A stretch of 64,000 nucleotides of DNA, taken from RAM1 sp943372515 (GTDB lineage Bacteria > Pseudomonadota > Gammaproteobacteria > Burkholderiales > Burkholderiaceae_C). Below, in pieces: positions 8,015 through 17,046 of this stretch. The stretch covers positions 1 to 64,000 of the forward strand of contig CALRYY010000001.1 of assembly GCA_943372515.1 (NCBI GenBank). Reading direction: 5' to 3'. Below the pieces are notes generated by a model, which worked only from the letters and a program-made list of their open reading frames with translations, was not told where the DNA came from and did not search any database. The translations under genes and the position numbers were made by a program. The stretch's first letter is position 1, and every line of letters begins with the position of its first letter.

Positions 8015-9336
8015 CGCGGGCCCGCAAGCCACGCTGGCATCAGCGCCTGCGCCATTCGCTGCGTTGGCGGCTGGTGGCGCTGTTCCTGTTGCTGGCGCTG
8101 GCCATGAGCGGTGCCTTTCTGTTTGGCATGCAAAAGGCGCTGACCACCGGCTGGCGCGACGCCGCCCGCCCGCTGCTGGTGGATTATGTGGACCGCGTGG
8201 CCGCCGAGATCGGCAGCCCGCCCAGCGTGGAACGTGCGCAGGCCATCACCCAGCGCCTGCCGGTCACGGTGCGCATCAGCGGCCCGCAAGTCAACTGGCG
8301 CAGCCACCCCGATGACGACGAACACCGCCGCCGCCGCGAGGCGTGGATGGACGACCACCCCGACCGGGGCGACGAGCGCCTGCTGACCCGCACCACGGCC
8401 GACGGCCACCGCATTGACTTTGGCCTGGCCATCAAGCCCTGGCGTGAGCGGCCGCGCTTCATTGGCTGGGCGACGCTGGCTACGTTGCTGCTGCTGACGG
8501 CACTGGCCTATGCCTATGTGCGCCGGCTGCTGCGCCCGCTGGACGACATTGGCGCCGGTGCGCGCCGCTTTGGCGGCGGCGACTTTGCACAACCCATCCC
8601 TGTGCGCCGCCAGGACGAGCTGGGCGACCTGGCCAGCGACGTGAACGCCATGGCAGCCAACATTCACCAGATGCTGGAGGCCAAGCGCATGCTGCTTTTG
8701 GCCATCAGCCACGAGCTGCGCAGCCCCATCACCCGCGCCCGGCTGAACACCGAGCTGTTGTTGGAACAAGGCGACACCGGCACGCGGCGCAGCGCGCTGC
8801 TGCGCGACCTGCAGGAAATGGCGGGCCTGGTCAATGACCTGCTGGAAAGCGAACGCCTGGGCGCCGGCCACGCCGCGCTGCACCGCGAGCCCACCGACCC
8901 CGCCGCGCTGGCGCGCGAGGTGGTGGAGGCGATGGCGCACAGCCACCCGGGCGCCGCCATTGAACTGGACGTGGCAACCGGCCTGCCCCCGCTCAGCCTG
9001 GACCGCACCCGCATGCGCCTGCTGCTGCGCAACCTGCTGGACAACGCGCTGCGCCACAGTGCGGGCGCAGCACAGCCGCCTGTTTTGCGTGTGGCGCAGC
9101 AAGGGCAGGGCGTTGAATTCACGGTCCGCGACCACGGCCCCGGCGTGCCGGCCGATGCGCTGCCCCACCTGGCCGAGCCGTTCTACCGGCCCGACAGCTC
9201 GCGCGAGCGCGCCACGGGCGGCGTGGGCCTGGGCCTGTACCTGTGCAAGCTGGTGGCGCAGGCGCATGGCGGCGCGTTCAGCGTGCGCAATGCGGAGGGC
9301 GGGGGGCTTGAAGTCGGCGTGCAGCTGCCTGAGTAG
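8011..9336 (+). CDS. Sensor histidine kinase of the Spy-linked two-component system
   Basis: The 441-residue inner-membrane kinase has two transmembrane helices (about 18-38 and 150-172) bracketing a small, strongly charged periplasmic sensor rich in Arg, Asp and His (about 40-148). A HAMP linker follows. The phosphorylated His is at about 234 in ISHELRSPITRARLN. The ATPase domain shows the N box NLLDNALRHS, G1 RDHGPGVP and G2 GGVGLGLYLCK. The His/Asp-rich sensor (HPDDDEHRRRREAW) might bind metal, but this is a guess. Confidence 0.9.
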   Translation: MTRARKPRWHQRLRHSLRWRLVALFLLLALAMSGAFLFGMQKALTTGWRDAARPLLVDYVDRVAAEIGSPPSVERAQAITQRLPVTVRISGPQVNWRSHPDDDEHRRRREAWMDDHPDRGDERLLTRTTADGHRIDFGLAIKPWRERPRFIGWATLATLLLLTALAYAYVRRLLRPLDDIGAGARRFGGGDFAQPIPVRRQDELGDLASDVNAMAANIHQMLEAKRMLLLAISHELRSPITRARLNTELLLEQGDTGTRRSALLRDLQEMAGLVNDLLESERLGAGHAALHREPTDPAALAREVVEAMAHSHPGAAIELDVATGLPPLSLDRTRMRLLLRNLLDNALRHSAGAAQPPVLRVAQQGQGVEFTVRDHGPGVPADALPHLAEPFYRPDSSRERATGGVGLGLYLCKLVAQAHGGAFSVRNAEGGGLEVGVQLPE

Positions 9337-9466
9337 CTGGCCAACGCCGTCCCCTGCAACTGGGGGACGCCATGGCCAGATGCCTCTTCTAGAATGGCCC
9401 GAGCCACGCCGCCTGCCGCGCGCGGCAGGGCTGCGCAAGACCTGCAATTGACCTGAACCACCCCGC

Positions 9467-9664
9467 ATGAAAAATCTCGACGCCTTCAAGGCCCATGGCG
9501 ACGTCATCTGGAACGTCGCGATCCTGTTGCGCGGCCCCTACGAAATCCCCTTCAACCGCCACTTTGACGAATACGAGCCGCCGCGCCCGTTGGCGGATAT
9601 CGAGGCCGATATCCTGGCGATGGAAAAAGACATCATGGCCATGCTGAAAGACGTGACGGCATGA
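9467..9664 (+). pseudogene. hsdM: hsdM remnant: N- and C-terminal ends of type I methyltransferase fused by internal deletion
   Basis: This 65-codon frame joins two pieces that sit hundreds of residues apart in type I restriction methylase subunits. Residues 1-26 match the HsdM start (HGDVIWNVAILLRGPY). Residues 27-65 match its extreme C-terminus (FNRHFDEYEPPRPL, then a helix of the form ADIEADILAMEKDIMAMLK). The catalytic middle, including the NPPY/F motif, is absent, so it cannot methylate DNA. The join is in frame and no stop interrupts it. The stop overlaps the ATG of rhuM, preserving the original operon coupling. It could still be translated as a small peptide. Confidence 0.75.
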
Positions 9665-10686
9665 GCGAACTCATCCTCTACCAGACCGAAGACGGCCTGA
9701 CCCGTGTGCAACTGCGGGTGGTGGACGGCGGCGTGTGGCTGTCGCAGCTGGAGATTGCAGAGCTGTTTACCACCAGCAAACAAAACGTCAGTCTGCATGC
9801 CGCCAACGTGCTGAAGGAAGGAGAGTTGAGCGCCGTTTCAGTTGTCAAGGAATCCTTGACAACTGCCGCCGACGGCAAAAAGTACCGTACCAAACTCTAC
9901 CGGCTGGAGATGATCCTGGCCGTGGGCTATCGCGTCAAAGGCCACCGCGGCACCCAGTTCCGCCAGTGGGCGACCGCCCGCTTGAGCGACTACCTGGTCA
10001 AGGGCTTTGCCATGGACGACGAGCGGCTGAAGAACCCGCCCGGCCCTGGTCACACAGATTACTTCGACGAGTTGCTCGCGCGCATCCGCGACATCCGCAG
10101 CTCGGAGCGGCGCTTTTACCAAAAGGTGCTCGACATCTATGCCACCAGTGTGGACTATGCCCCCGACACCGAACTGGCCCAACAGTTTTTTGCCACGGTG
10201 CAAAACAAGATGCACTGGGCCACCCATGGCCACACGGCGGCCGAAATCATCCACCAGCGGTCTGACGCCAGCCAGCCCCACATGGGACTGCAAACCACCC
10301 GCCCTGGTGGGATGGTGCGAAAAGAGGATGTGTCGGTCGCCAAAAACTACCTGTCTGCTGACGAGTTGCAGGTGCTCAACCGTATCGTCAACCTCTACAT
10401 CGAATACGCCGAGCTGCAGGCGCTGGACCGCAAACCCATGCGTATGCAAGACTGGATCGCCAAGCTCGATGAATTTCTGAAGATCTCAGGCCGTGAGCTG
10501 CTGGACCACGCGGGCCAGGTTTCTGCCGCCAACGCAAAAACCAAAGCCGAGATGGAATACGCCCGCTACCGGCAACAGCAAGATACATTGCCGCATGCGA
10601 TAGATGCAGACTTTGAGCGAGTTGCCAAGGAGTTGAAGGCGCTGCCGCCGGTGAAGCGGAGCAAGAAGGCTGGAGGGAGAACGTGA
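9661..10686 (+). CDS. rhuM: RhuM-family protein
   Basis: The 341-residue protein looks intact and matches the RhuM ('virulence protein') family: N-terminal YQTEDGLTRVQLRVVDGGVWLSQ is shared in pattern by these proteins, then a helix-turn-helix-like stretch (EIAELFTTSKQNVSLHAANV), the core KLYRLEMILAVGYRVKGHRG and TQFRQWATARLSDYLVKGF, and a long helical C-terminus. RhuM genes often lie inside type I restriction operons between hsdM and hsdS or hsdR. The overlap with the hsdM remnant and the stub after it fit that origin. The molecular function is not established. Confidence 0.85.
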   Translation: MSELILYQTEDGLTRVQLRVVDGGVWLSQLEIAELFTTSKQNVSLHAANVLKEGELSAVSVVKESLTTAADGKKYRTKLYRLEMILAVGYRVKGHRGTQFRQWATARLSDYLVKGFAMDDERLKNPPGPGHTDYFDELLARIRDIRSSERRFYQKVLDIYATSVDYAPDTELAQQFFATVQNKMHWATHGHTAAEIIHQRSDASQPHMGLQTTRPGGMVRKEDVSVAKNYLSADELQVLNRIVNLYIEYAELQALDRKPMRMQDWIAKLDEFLKISGRELLDHAGQVSAANAKTKAEMEYARYRQQQDTLPHAIDADFERVAKELKALPPVKRSKKAGGRT

Positions 10687-10763
10687 GCCCCGGCAGAGCA
10701 CTTGTTACGCAAGGTCTACCGGGCCCTGCGGGATTACAAAAAGTGAGAGGCGACAGCTTGTCC

Positions 10764-10850
10764 ATGCAAACCCCTTTCTCGCTGCGCATCTTCGTCGCCA
10801 ACGATAAGCCTGACGGCCTGCGCATCGTCGACAAGTACAAAATGGGTTAG
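10764..10850 (+). pseudogene. N-terminal stub of a GIY-YIG nuclease-family protein
   Basis: The 28 codons read MQTPFSLRIFV...DGLRIVDKYKMG and then stop. This is the typical N-terminal strand-turn-strand (S-LRIFVADGDPDGLRIVE type) of GIY-YIG/DUF4357 proteins often found in restriction islands, cut off before the GIY-YIG motif. An in-frame GTG at 10683 overlaps the rhuM stop and could produce a 55-residue product containing it. It is probably decayed. Nothing recognisable follows before the next gene at 10951. Confidence 0.5.
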
Positions 10851-10950
10851 GACCCAAGCCCGTGGCCGCGACGGCCAACCGAGCCTGCTGACACACAGCT
10901 GACCCGCCACCGGCGTACGCTGGCGCTCCATTCATTCAAAGGAGATCCCC

Positions 10951-11307
10951 ATGAACACGCAAGAAGTCGCCAACGCCTTTACTGCCCTGTGCAAGGCCGG
11001 CCAGTTTGACGAAGCAGGCAAACAGTTCTGGGCCGACAACGTGGTGTCGCTCGAAGCCATGGAAGGTGAGGGTGCCCGCGTGGAAGGCCGCAAGGGCGTG
11101 GAGGCCAAAGGCGAGTGGTGGTACGCCAACCACGAAGTGCACAGCGCCAAGGTCGAAGGACCGTACGTCAACGGCAACCAGTTCATCGTGCGCTTCACCC
11201 TGGACGTCACGCCCAAGGGCGGCCAGCGCTTGGGCATGGACGAGATGGGCGTGTACACCGTGCAGGACGGCAAGGTGACCGAGGAGCGGTTTTTCTACGG
11301 CAGCTGA
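10951..11307 (+). CDS. SnoaL/NTF2-like family protein
   Basis: The 118-residue single-domain protein has the alpha-beta cone pattern of NTF2-like proteins: a helical start (VANAFTALCKAGQFDEAGKQFWADNVVSLEAM), a central GRKGVEAKGEWWYAN helix and strands ending in EMGVYTVQDGKVTEERFFY. The start has a strong AAAGGAG. NTF2-like folds serve as small-ligand binders or isomerases, and no catalytic dyad can be named here. It stands alone between the restriction remnant and arsA. Confidence 0.75.
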   Translation: MNTQEVANAFTALCKAGQFDEAGKQFWADNVVSLEAMEGEGARVEGRKGVEAKGEWWYANHEVHSAKVEGPYVNGNQFIVRFTLDVTPKGGQRLGMDEMGVYTVQDGKVTEERFFYGS

Positions 11308-11375
11308 AAGCGCGCGCGCCCAACGGGCTTGACCCAACGCAACCCGCCAGGCCCGCGCTGTGCCATGCTGGCCGC

Positions 11376-13184
11376 ATGACAGCCTCTACCTTGCCTGGCT
11401 TTGCCCAAAGCCCCACCCGGTTTCTGTTCTTTACCGGCAAGGGCGGAGTGGGCAAAACCTCGCTCTCGGCCGCCACTGCCATCCATCTGGCGGATGCAGG
11501 CAAGCGGGTGCTGCTGGTCAGCACCGATGCAGCCTCCAACCTGGACGAAATGCTGGGCGCACCACTGTCCAACCAGCCCGTGGCCGTGCCGGGCGTGCCC
11601 GGCCTGTGGATGCTGAACATCGACCCCGACGCCGCAGCCCAGGCGTATCGCCAGCGCGTGCTTGCGCAAATGCAGGCAGACGCCACCGACGCGGACCGCG
11701 ACACCGTGCGCGAGCAGCTGTCGGGCGCCTGCACCACTGAGATTGCCGCGTTTGACGAATTCGCCGCGCTGCTGGCGCAGCCGGATGCGGCGTATGACCA
11801 TATTGTTTTTGACACCGCGCCTACAGGCCACACGCTGCGCCTGCTGAGCCTGCCCAAGGCATGGACGGGTTTTCTGGCAGACAACGACCGGGGTGCCTCG
11901 TGCCTGGGGCCGCATTCGGGCCTGAAGATGCAGGAGGCGCGCTTTCAGGCCGCGCTGGCCGCGCTGGGTGACGCGGCCACCACCACGGTGGTGCTGGTGA
12001 CCCGGCCCGACCCGCGGCCCTTGCAGGAGGCCGCGCGTACCTCGCAAGAATTGCGCGCGCTGGGCCTGCTCAACCAGCGCCTGGCCGTCAATGGCGTGTT
12101 TCGCGCCAGTGCGCCTGGCGATGCGGTGGCCGACGCGATGCAGGCGCTGGGCGAACGGGCCCTGGCCCACCTGCCCGACGCGCTGGCTGGGCTGCCGCTG
12201 GACGAAGTGCCCCTGCGCGCGTTTGACACCGTGGGCCTGCCGGCGTTGCGCGCGTTGCTGGGCGGCCCGGCGCCTGTGCCCGGCCCGGGCGTCGCGGTTC
12301 AAGCCGCAGCCGCGCCACTACCCGCCGAGCCGCTGGCCCGGCTGGCCGATGAGCTGGCGGCCACCGGGCACGGGCTCATCATGGTCATGGGCAAGGGCGG
12401 CGTGGGCAAAACCACCATTGCCGCGGCCCTGGCGGTTGCGCTGGTGCAGCGCGGCCACAGCGTGCACCTGACCACCACCGACCCGGCAGCCCATGTGTCG
12501 GGCATGCTGCAGGGCAGCCTGCCCGGGTTGAAGGTCGGCCGCATCGACCCGCAGGCTGAAACGCAGGCCTACATCAGCAAGATGATGGCCAGCAAGGGCA
12601 GGGGGCTGGACGACGCCGGCCGTGCCCTGCTGCTGGAGGACCTGCAGTCGCCATGCACCGAAGACGTTGCGGTGTTCCATGCGTTCAGCCGGGTGGTGAA
12701 CGAAGCCCGCAGTGCCTTCGTGGTGCTGGACACCGCGCCCACGGGCCACAGCCTGCTGTTGATGGACGCCACAGGCGCCTACCACCGCCAGATGATGCAA
12801 AGCTACGCCGGCAGTGCCAACGCGGCGTATCTCATCACTCCGCTGATGCGGCTGCAGGACGCGACGATGACGCGCGTGATCATCGTCACCCTGCCCGAGC
12901 CCACCCCTGTGAGCCAGGCCGCTGCGTTGCAGGACGACCTGCGCCGCGCCCGGATCGAGCCCTGGGCCTGGGTCATCAACAAAAGCCTGGCCGCCAGCGG
13001 CACGACAGACCCGTTGCTGCAGACGCGCCTGGCCGGCGAGCACCGCCAGGCCGCGCGTATTGCCACGCTGGCGCGCCGCACGTTTGTGCTGCCGTGGTTG
13101 CCCGAGCCCCCGGCGGGCGTGCAGGCGCTGGGGGCGCTGTGCGCGCCGGCGCAGTCCGGCTACCATCCTGCGCATGAGCCCTGA
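11376..13184 (+). CDS. arsA: ArsA-type arsenical pump-driving ATPase, two-domain
   Basis: The 602-residue protein has two homologous P-loop halves, each with a deviant Walker A: FFTGKGGVGKTSLSA near residue 20 and GKGGVGKTTIAAAL near 340. Each half also carries the DTAPTGH signal (LRLLS in the first half, SLLLMDA in the second). The cysteines that bind As(III)/Sb(III) in ArsA are all present: LSGACTTEI, GASCLGP and LQSPCTEDV. In other bacteria ArsA energises the ArsB arsenite pump. Here no arsB, arsD, arsR or arsC lies nearby, so its partner must be elsewhere or the role differs. The next gene overlaps its end. Confidence 0.88.
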   Translation: MTASTLPGFAQSPTRFLFFTGKGGVGKTSLSAATAIHLADAGKRVLLVSTDAASNLDEMLGAPLSNQPVAVPGVPGLWMLNIDPDAAAQAYRQRVLAQMQADATDADRDTVREQLSGACTTEIAAFDEFAALLAQPDAAYDHIVFDTAPTGHTLRLLSLPKAWTGFLADNDRGASCLGPHSGLKMQEARFQAALAALGDAATTTVVLVTRPDPRPLQEAARTSQELRALGLLNQRLAVNGVFRASAPGDAVADAMQALGERALAHLPDALAGLPLDEVPLRAFDTVGLPALRALLGGPAPVPGPGVAVQAAAAPLPAEPLARLADELAATGHGLIMVMGKGGVGKTTIAAALAVALVQRGHSVHLTTTDPAAHVSGMLQGSLPGLKVGRIDPQAETQAYISKMMASKGRGLDDAGRALLLEDLQSPCTEDVAVFHAFSRVVNEARSAFVVLDTAPTGHSLLLMDATGAYHRQMMQSYAGSANAAYLITPLMRLQDATMTRVIIVTLPEPTPVSQAAALQDDLRRARIEPWAWVINKSLAASGTTDPLLQTRLAGEHRQAARIATLARRTFVLPWLPEPPAGVQALGALCAPAQSGYHPAHEP

Positions 13185-14481
13185 GCCGCCTTCGCCGCCG
13201 CAGCAACCCCAGCCGGAGCCGCTGCCGCAGCTACCACCCGGTGCTTCGCCCGGGGGGCTGGACGCCCGCTTTACCGACATCGAGGCACGGCTGATCGAGC
13301 AGGAACATCGCTGGGTCGGCGTGGCCATGAACCTGCACAGCGCGTTCAGCCAGCACCCCAGCGGCGACGCACGCCGCTCGGCGGCGCTGCGGGCCGTGTT
13401 GTGGCGGCTGTTTTCCCCGGCCACTGTGCTGGGCGCGGGCATCGGCCTGGTGTCCATCCTCGGGCTGCTGATTGCGTTGCAGGCCAACCACCTGCTGTCG
13501 CTGCAGAACAAGCGCATCGACCAGCAGACCCTGTTGCTGGAGGCGCAGCGCCGCGCCGGGCTGGTCACCGAGTTCACTGCTGTGGTGGAGCAGGTGCAAA
13601 AGGAGCGCGAGCAGACCCAGGGCGCGCGGGCGCGGCGTGCGCAAAAGGGCGTGCCCGAGCCCAGGCTGGTGCTGTCGGGGCCCACGGTCGGGCGCATTGT
13701 GGCGCTGTCGCGCTCGTACCGCCCCTATCTCTACCTGGAGATCGACGGCGACGCAGATGCCAGCCTGGTGGTGGCCGCGGCACCCGCCGCGCCCGCTGCG
13801 GCCGAATCCAGCGGGTTGATTGACACCCTGAACCGGTCACTGGGTTTTGACCTGAAGGGCGACGGCGAGCGGCCGGTGATGACGCGCGTGGCATTGAGCC
13901 CCGAGCGGGGTCAGTTGCTGATCGCGCTGCACAACGGCGAGGTGGACCTGGAGCCGCTGACCCGTCAGTCTGTGGACTTCTCGCGCGCCGATTTGCGCAA
14001 CGCCGTGCTGGCCGGCGCCCGGCTGGCCAATGCCAACATGACCCGCGCCGCGCTGGCGGGGGCCGATCTGCTGAACGTCAACTTCACGGGTGCATTCCTG
14101 GCGGGCGCCAACCTGTCGCGGGCCTGCCTGACGGGGGTGAACTTCAGCGGGGCGCTGATGCAGTCCGTCAACCTGTCGGGCACGTCGCTTTCGGGGGCGA
14201 TCATCATGAACGCGGAGCAGCTGGAGGGGGCGGACCTTAGCGGCGCGCGGCTGGAAGGCCTGTATGTGTCCGGCCGCGGGTGGCTGGACCTGCTGCAGGG
14301 CCTGAAGCCGCCGGTGACCGGCTTTGTGCGCGCAGACTGGACGCTGGTGCCTGTGACGCAGCCCGGCACCATCAAGGTGCTGGAGCTCAAGGTGGGCAGC
14401 GGTGCGACCGAGGGCTGGTACCAGGTGAAGGCGGCGCCCGGCGCGCTGCAGCGCTACCCCAGCCGCGCGATTTGCGCCTGA
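13174..14481 (+). CDS. Membrane-anchored pentapeptide-repeat protein
   Basis: The 435-residue protein starts with a Pro/Gln-rich cytoplasmic segment. It then has one transmembrane helix (about 84-108, ATVLGAGIGLVSILGLLIAL), a coiled-coil-like stretch (LSLQNKRIDQQTLLLEAQRR) and a variable region. A run of pentapeptide repeats follows (about 266-365, for example FSRADLRNAVLAGARLANAN), forming a right-handed beta-helix, then a short C-terminal beta domain. Its ATG overlaps the arsA end by 11 bp, suggesting co-expression. No function is established for this combination. Confidence 0.75.
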   Translation: MSPEPPSPPQQPQPEPLPQLPPGASPGGLDARFTDIEARLIEQEHRWVGVAMNLHSAFSQHPSGDARRSAALRAVLWRLFSPATVLGAGIGLVSILGLLIALQANHLLSLQNKRIDQQTLLLEAQRRAGLVTEFTAVVEQVQKEREQTQGARARRAQKGVPEPRLVLSGPTVGRIVALSRSYRPYLYLEIDGDADASLVVAAAPAAPAAAESSGLIDTLNRSLGFDLKGDGERPVMTRVALSPERGQLLIALHNGEVDLEPLTRQSVDFSRADLRNAVLAGARLANANMTRAALAGADLLNVNFTGAFLAGANLSRACLTGVNFSGALMQSVNLSGTSLSGAIIMNAEQLEGADLSGARLEGLYVSGRGWLDLLQGLKPPVTGFVRADWTLVPVTQPGTIKVLELKVGSGATEGWYQVKAAPGALQRYPSRAICA

Positions 14482-14498
14482 CCACGCCTTGGGCTGCT

Positions 14499-16082
14499 TC
14501 ATCCGTTCCACTTCTCCCGCGGCACCACCACCGCCTGCGGCGGCTGCTGGCGAAAATGCGGCGACATGATCTGCACACCCGCGTCGTTGAAGGCGTCCTG
14601 GATGTTCTGGTGCAGCTCGCTCAGGCGTGGCAGGCGCTCCAGCGGTTTGTCCAGGTACACATACAGCTCGTATTCCACATAAAAGTCGCCCAGCGCGCGC
14701 TGCAGAACAAAGGGCTCGGGCGTCTGGCGCAGGCCGCTGGTGGCGCGTGCGGCCGCCAGCAGCAGCGCATGGACCTGGCGCCAGGGGGCGTCGTAGCCGA
14801 TGGTGGCCTTGGTGGCCATCATGGTGCCCTGGGTGTCTGACAGGCGCGAGTAGTTGCGTATGGGGTTGCCCACCAGCACGGCGTTGGGGATGGTGATTTC
14901 CTCGTTGCGCATGGTCTTGAGCTTGGTGGCCAGCGTGCCTACCTCCTGCACCACGCCCTCTACGGAGTCGCCGTCGCGGCCGACCACCACATGGTCGCCC
15001 AGGCGCAGCGCTCGTGAATACACCAGCACCAGCCCGCTCATGAGCTGGTTGACCACGCCCGACGAGCCCAGCGTGACCATGGCGCCCAGCAACACAGACA
15101 CACCCTTGAACACATCGCTGCTGGAGCCCGGCAGGTACGGATAGGCTGCCACCAGGGCCAGTGCCCAGATACCCAGCGCCACCAGGCGCCGCGTGGCGGC
15201 TGCGGTTTCAGGGTGCAGGAAGCTGACCGCCAGGCTGCGCCGCGACACAGCGCGAAACATGGCGTTGGACGCTTCCACCGCCGCCTGCGCCAGCAGCAGG
15301 ATCACGGCCACCACCACCAGCCCGGGGATGGCGCGCACCAGGCTTTCGCCCAGCGCCGTGACGGTCTGAAGGAACAGGCCGCCCAGCCGCTCACCCAGCG
15401 CACGTGTGCCCGGGAATGCCAGCAGCACCGACGTGATCCAGAAATACAGAAGCGCGGCACTCACAAACAGCGCCGCCAGCTGCACCAGGCGCGACAGCAG
15501 GCCCTGCGCGTACTGGAGCAGCGTGCGCGCCGGCGCGCTTTGGCCAGGCTCGCCGTCTTCGGCGTCCAGCCGGTTGGCCAGCGCTGCGTCCAGCACGCTG
15601 GCCAGGCGCCACACAGCCCACAGCAGCAGGGCCAGCAACAGTGTTTCCAGCAGGCTCACGCCCAGCGCGCGCAGCACGATGGGCCACTGCCGCTGCTCGG
15701 CCTCGGTTTTCAGCGCGGCGCTCAGGCGGGCGTGGGCGGCGCGGGCTGCATGGTCCAGCGACTCATGCGCACCGGGCTCAATGTCGGCCTCGGTCAGCGT
15801 GAACAGCAGCACGTCGCCCTGGCGAAAGGCCACGCCGCGCTGGCGCTCCAGCGTCACAGGCACCAGGTCCACCACCGGCGGCAGCTCGCGGGCGCGGGCT
15901 TCGTCCAGGCGGGTCTGGGCGCGGGCCAGGCGGCCCGCTGGGTCAGCGCCGTTGTAGCTGGAGCGAAAGGTGGCGATGGGCTGGTGGGCGACCTCCAGCA
16001 CGGCTTCGGGCGGTGTCGGCTCCGGGGTGGCCGCATGCAACGGGCAGCAGGCCAGCAGCAGGGCCAGGGCAATGATTCTCAT
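14499..16082 (-). CDS. MscS-family mechanosensitive channel
   Basis: The 527-residue protein has a signal peptide (MRIIALALLLACCPLHA), a periplasmic domain to about residue 150 and several transmembrane helices. The MscS core carries a Gly/Ala-rich pore helix (GVSVLLGAMVTLGSSGVVNQLMSG) and the beta domain LGDHVVVGRDGDSVEGVVQEVGT followed by NAVLVGNPIRNYSR. It opens under membrane tension to release solutes on osmotic downshock. The ATG at 16082 was chosen because the frame only becomes a signal peptide there; upstream codons are Arg/Ala-rich and unconvincing. The gene faces the pentapeptide gene tail to tail. Confidence 0.88.
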   Translation of the reverse strand: MRIIALALLLACCPLHAATPEPTPPEAVLEVAHQPIATFRSSYNGADPAGRLARAQTRLDEARARELPPVVDLVPVTLERQRGVAFRQGDVLLFTLTEADIEPGAHESLDHAARAAHARLSAALKTEAEQRQWPIVLRALGVSLLETLLLALLLWAVWRLASVLDAALANRLDAEDGEPGQSAPARTLLQYAQGLLSRLVQLAALFVSAALLYFWITSVLLAFPGTRALGERLGGLFLQTVTALGESLVRAIPGLVVVAVILLLAQAAVEASNAMFRAVSRRSLAVSFLHPETAAATRRLVALGIWALALVAAYPYLPGSSSDVFKGVSVLLGAMVTLGSSGVVNQLMSGLVLVYSRALRLGDHVVVGRDGDSVEGVVQEVGTLATKLKTMRNEEITIPNAVLVGNPIRNYSRLSDTQGTMMATKATIGYDAPWRQVHALLLAAARATSGLRQTPEPFVLQRALGDFYVEYELYVYLDKPLERLPRLSELHQNIQDAFNDAGVQIMSPHFRQQPPQAVVVPREKWNG

Positions 16083-16114
16083 GCGGGAATCATAGAGGCG
16101 GGCCCGTGCCGCGG

Positions 16115-17023
16115 CTAGTCTGGCGCGGCGTCCAGCGCGGCGCGGCTGCGCTCTCGTTCCCCATGCACCACATACAGCCCCGCGCCCACCAGCAGCGCGA
16201 TGCCTGCCCACGCCAGGGCATTGGGCACATCACCCCATACCAGCCAGCCCAGAACCAGCGCAAACAGCAGCCCGGTGTAGCGAAACGGAGCAATCACGCT
16301 CATCTCGCCCGCGCGCATGCCGGTGATGACAAGGTAGTAGCCCGCGCTGAGGAACACGGCCGCGGCTGCCAGCAACAGCAGTTGCCGCGCCGTGGGCGCT
16401 TGCCAACCCTGCAGCGCAGTCAGCAGCGCCGCCAGCAGCAGCACCGCCAGGGCCGTGGCGAGGGTGATCAGGATCGATGGCGTGCTGGCCGCGATGGTGC
16501 GTGTGCTGAGGTCTCGCGCTGCGTGAAAGATCGTGCCCACCAGGCACAGCAGCGCATAGGCGTTGAACCCCGCCGCGCTGGGCTGCACGATCAGCAGCAC
16601 ACCGGCAAAGCCGGCCGCTACCGCCAGCCAGCGCCCGGCACCGACGCGTTCGCGAAAGGCAATCACGGCAAACAGCGTGATGAACAGCGGCGTGGCCATG
16701 TTGATGGCCGTGGCATTGCCAATGGGCAGGTGAAACAGGGACGTGAGGTAGGTGAAAGTGCCCAGGGCGTCCAGCCCCGCGCGCAGCATCACGCGCCGCT
16801 GCGCCATGGCGCGCAGGCCCGCGCCGTCCAGAGCACCCATGGCGCGCGCCACCACCAGCAACAGCAGCGCTGCAAACAGCGCGCGGATGAAGATCAGTTG
16901 TGCCGTGGGCAGTGTCTGGCTCACGTATTTGACCAATGCGTCGTTGGTCACAAAGCTGGCCATGGCCAGGGACATGGCGGCAATGCCGCGGCGGTTGGCG
17001 GCGCTTTCGGGCGAATGGGTCAC
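16115..17023 (-). CDS. EamA/DMT-superfamily transporter
   Basis: The 302-residue protein has about ten hydrophobic helices in two EamA repeats, with the typical LPTAQLIFIRALFAALLL and GNATAINMATPLFITLFAVIAFRERVG segments. It resembles the RhaT/YdcZ-like metabolite exporters, but the substrate cannot be assigned. The start is GTG at 17023. It sits 32 bp upstream of the MscS gene on the same strand and may be co-transcribed with it. Confidence 0.85.
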   Translation of the reverse strand: MTHSPESAANRRGIAAMSLAMASFVTNDALVKYVSQTLPTAQLIFIRALFAALLLLVVARAMGALDGAGLRAMAQRRVMLRAGLDALGTFTYLTSLFHLPIGNATAINMATPLFITLFAVIAFRERVGAGRWLAVAAGFAGVLLIVQPSAAGFNAYALLCLVGTIFHAARDLSTRTIAASTPSILITLATALAVLLLAALLTALQGWQAPTARQLLLLAAAAVFLSAGYYLVITGMRAGEMSVIAPFRYTGLLFALVLGWLVWGDVPNALAWAGIALLVGAGLYVVHGERERSRAALDAAPD

Positions 17024-17046
17024 GGGGCGATGTTAAGCGGCATTGC

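Noticed and set aside
7984..9507. 507-codon minus-strand frame opposite the histidine kinase
   Set aside because: It reads as Ala/Gln/His-rich sequence without domains, while the plus strand encodes a complete kinase.
10687..10935. Short minus-strand frames between rhuM and the NTF2-like gene
   Set aside because: No ribosome site or recognisable sequence. The plus-strand GIY-YIG-like stub is the better explanation of this stretch.
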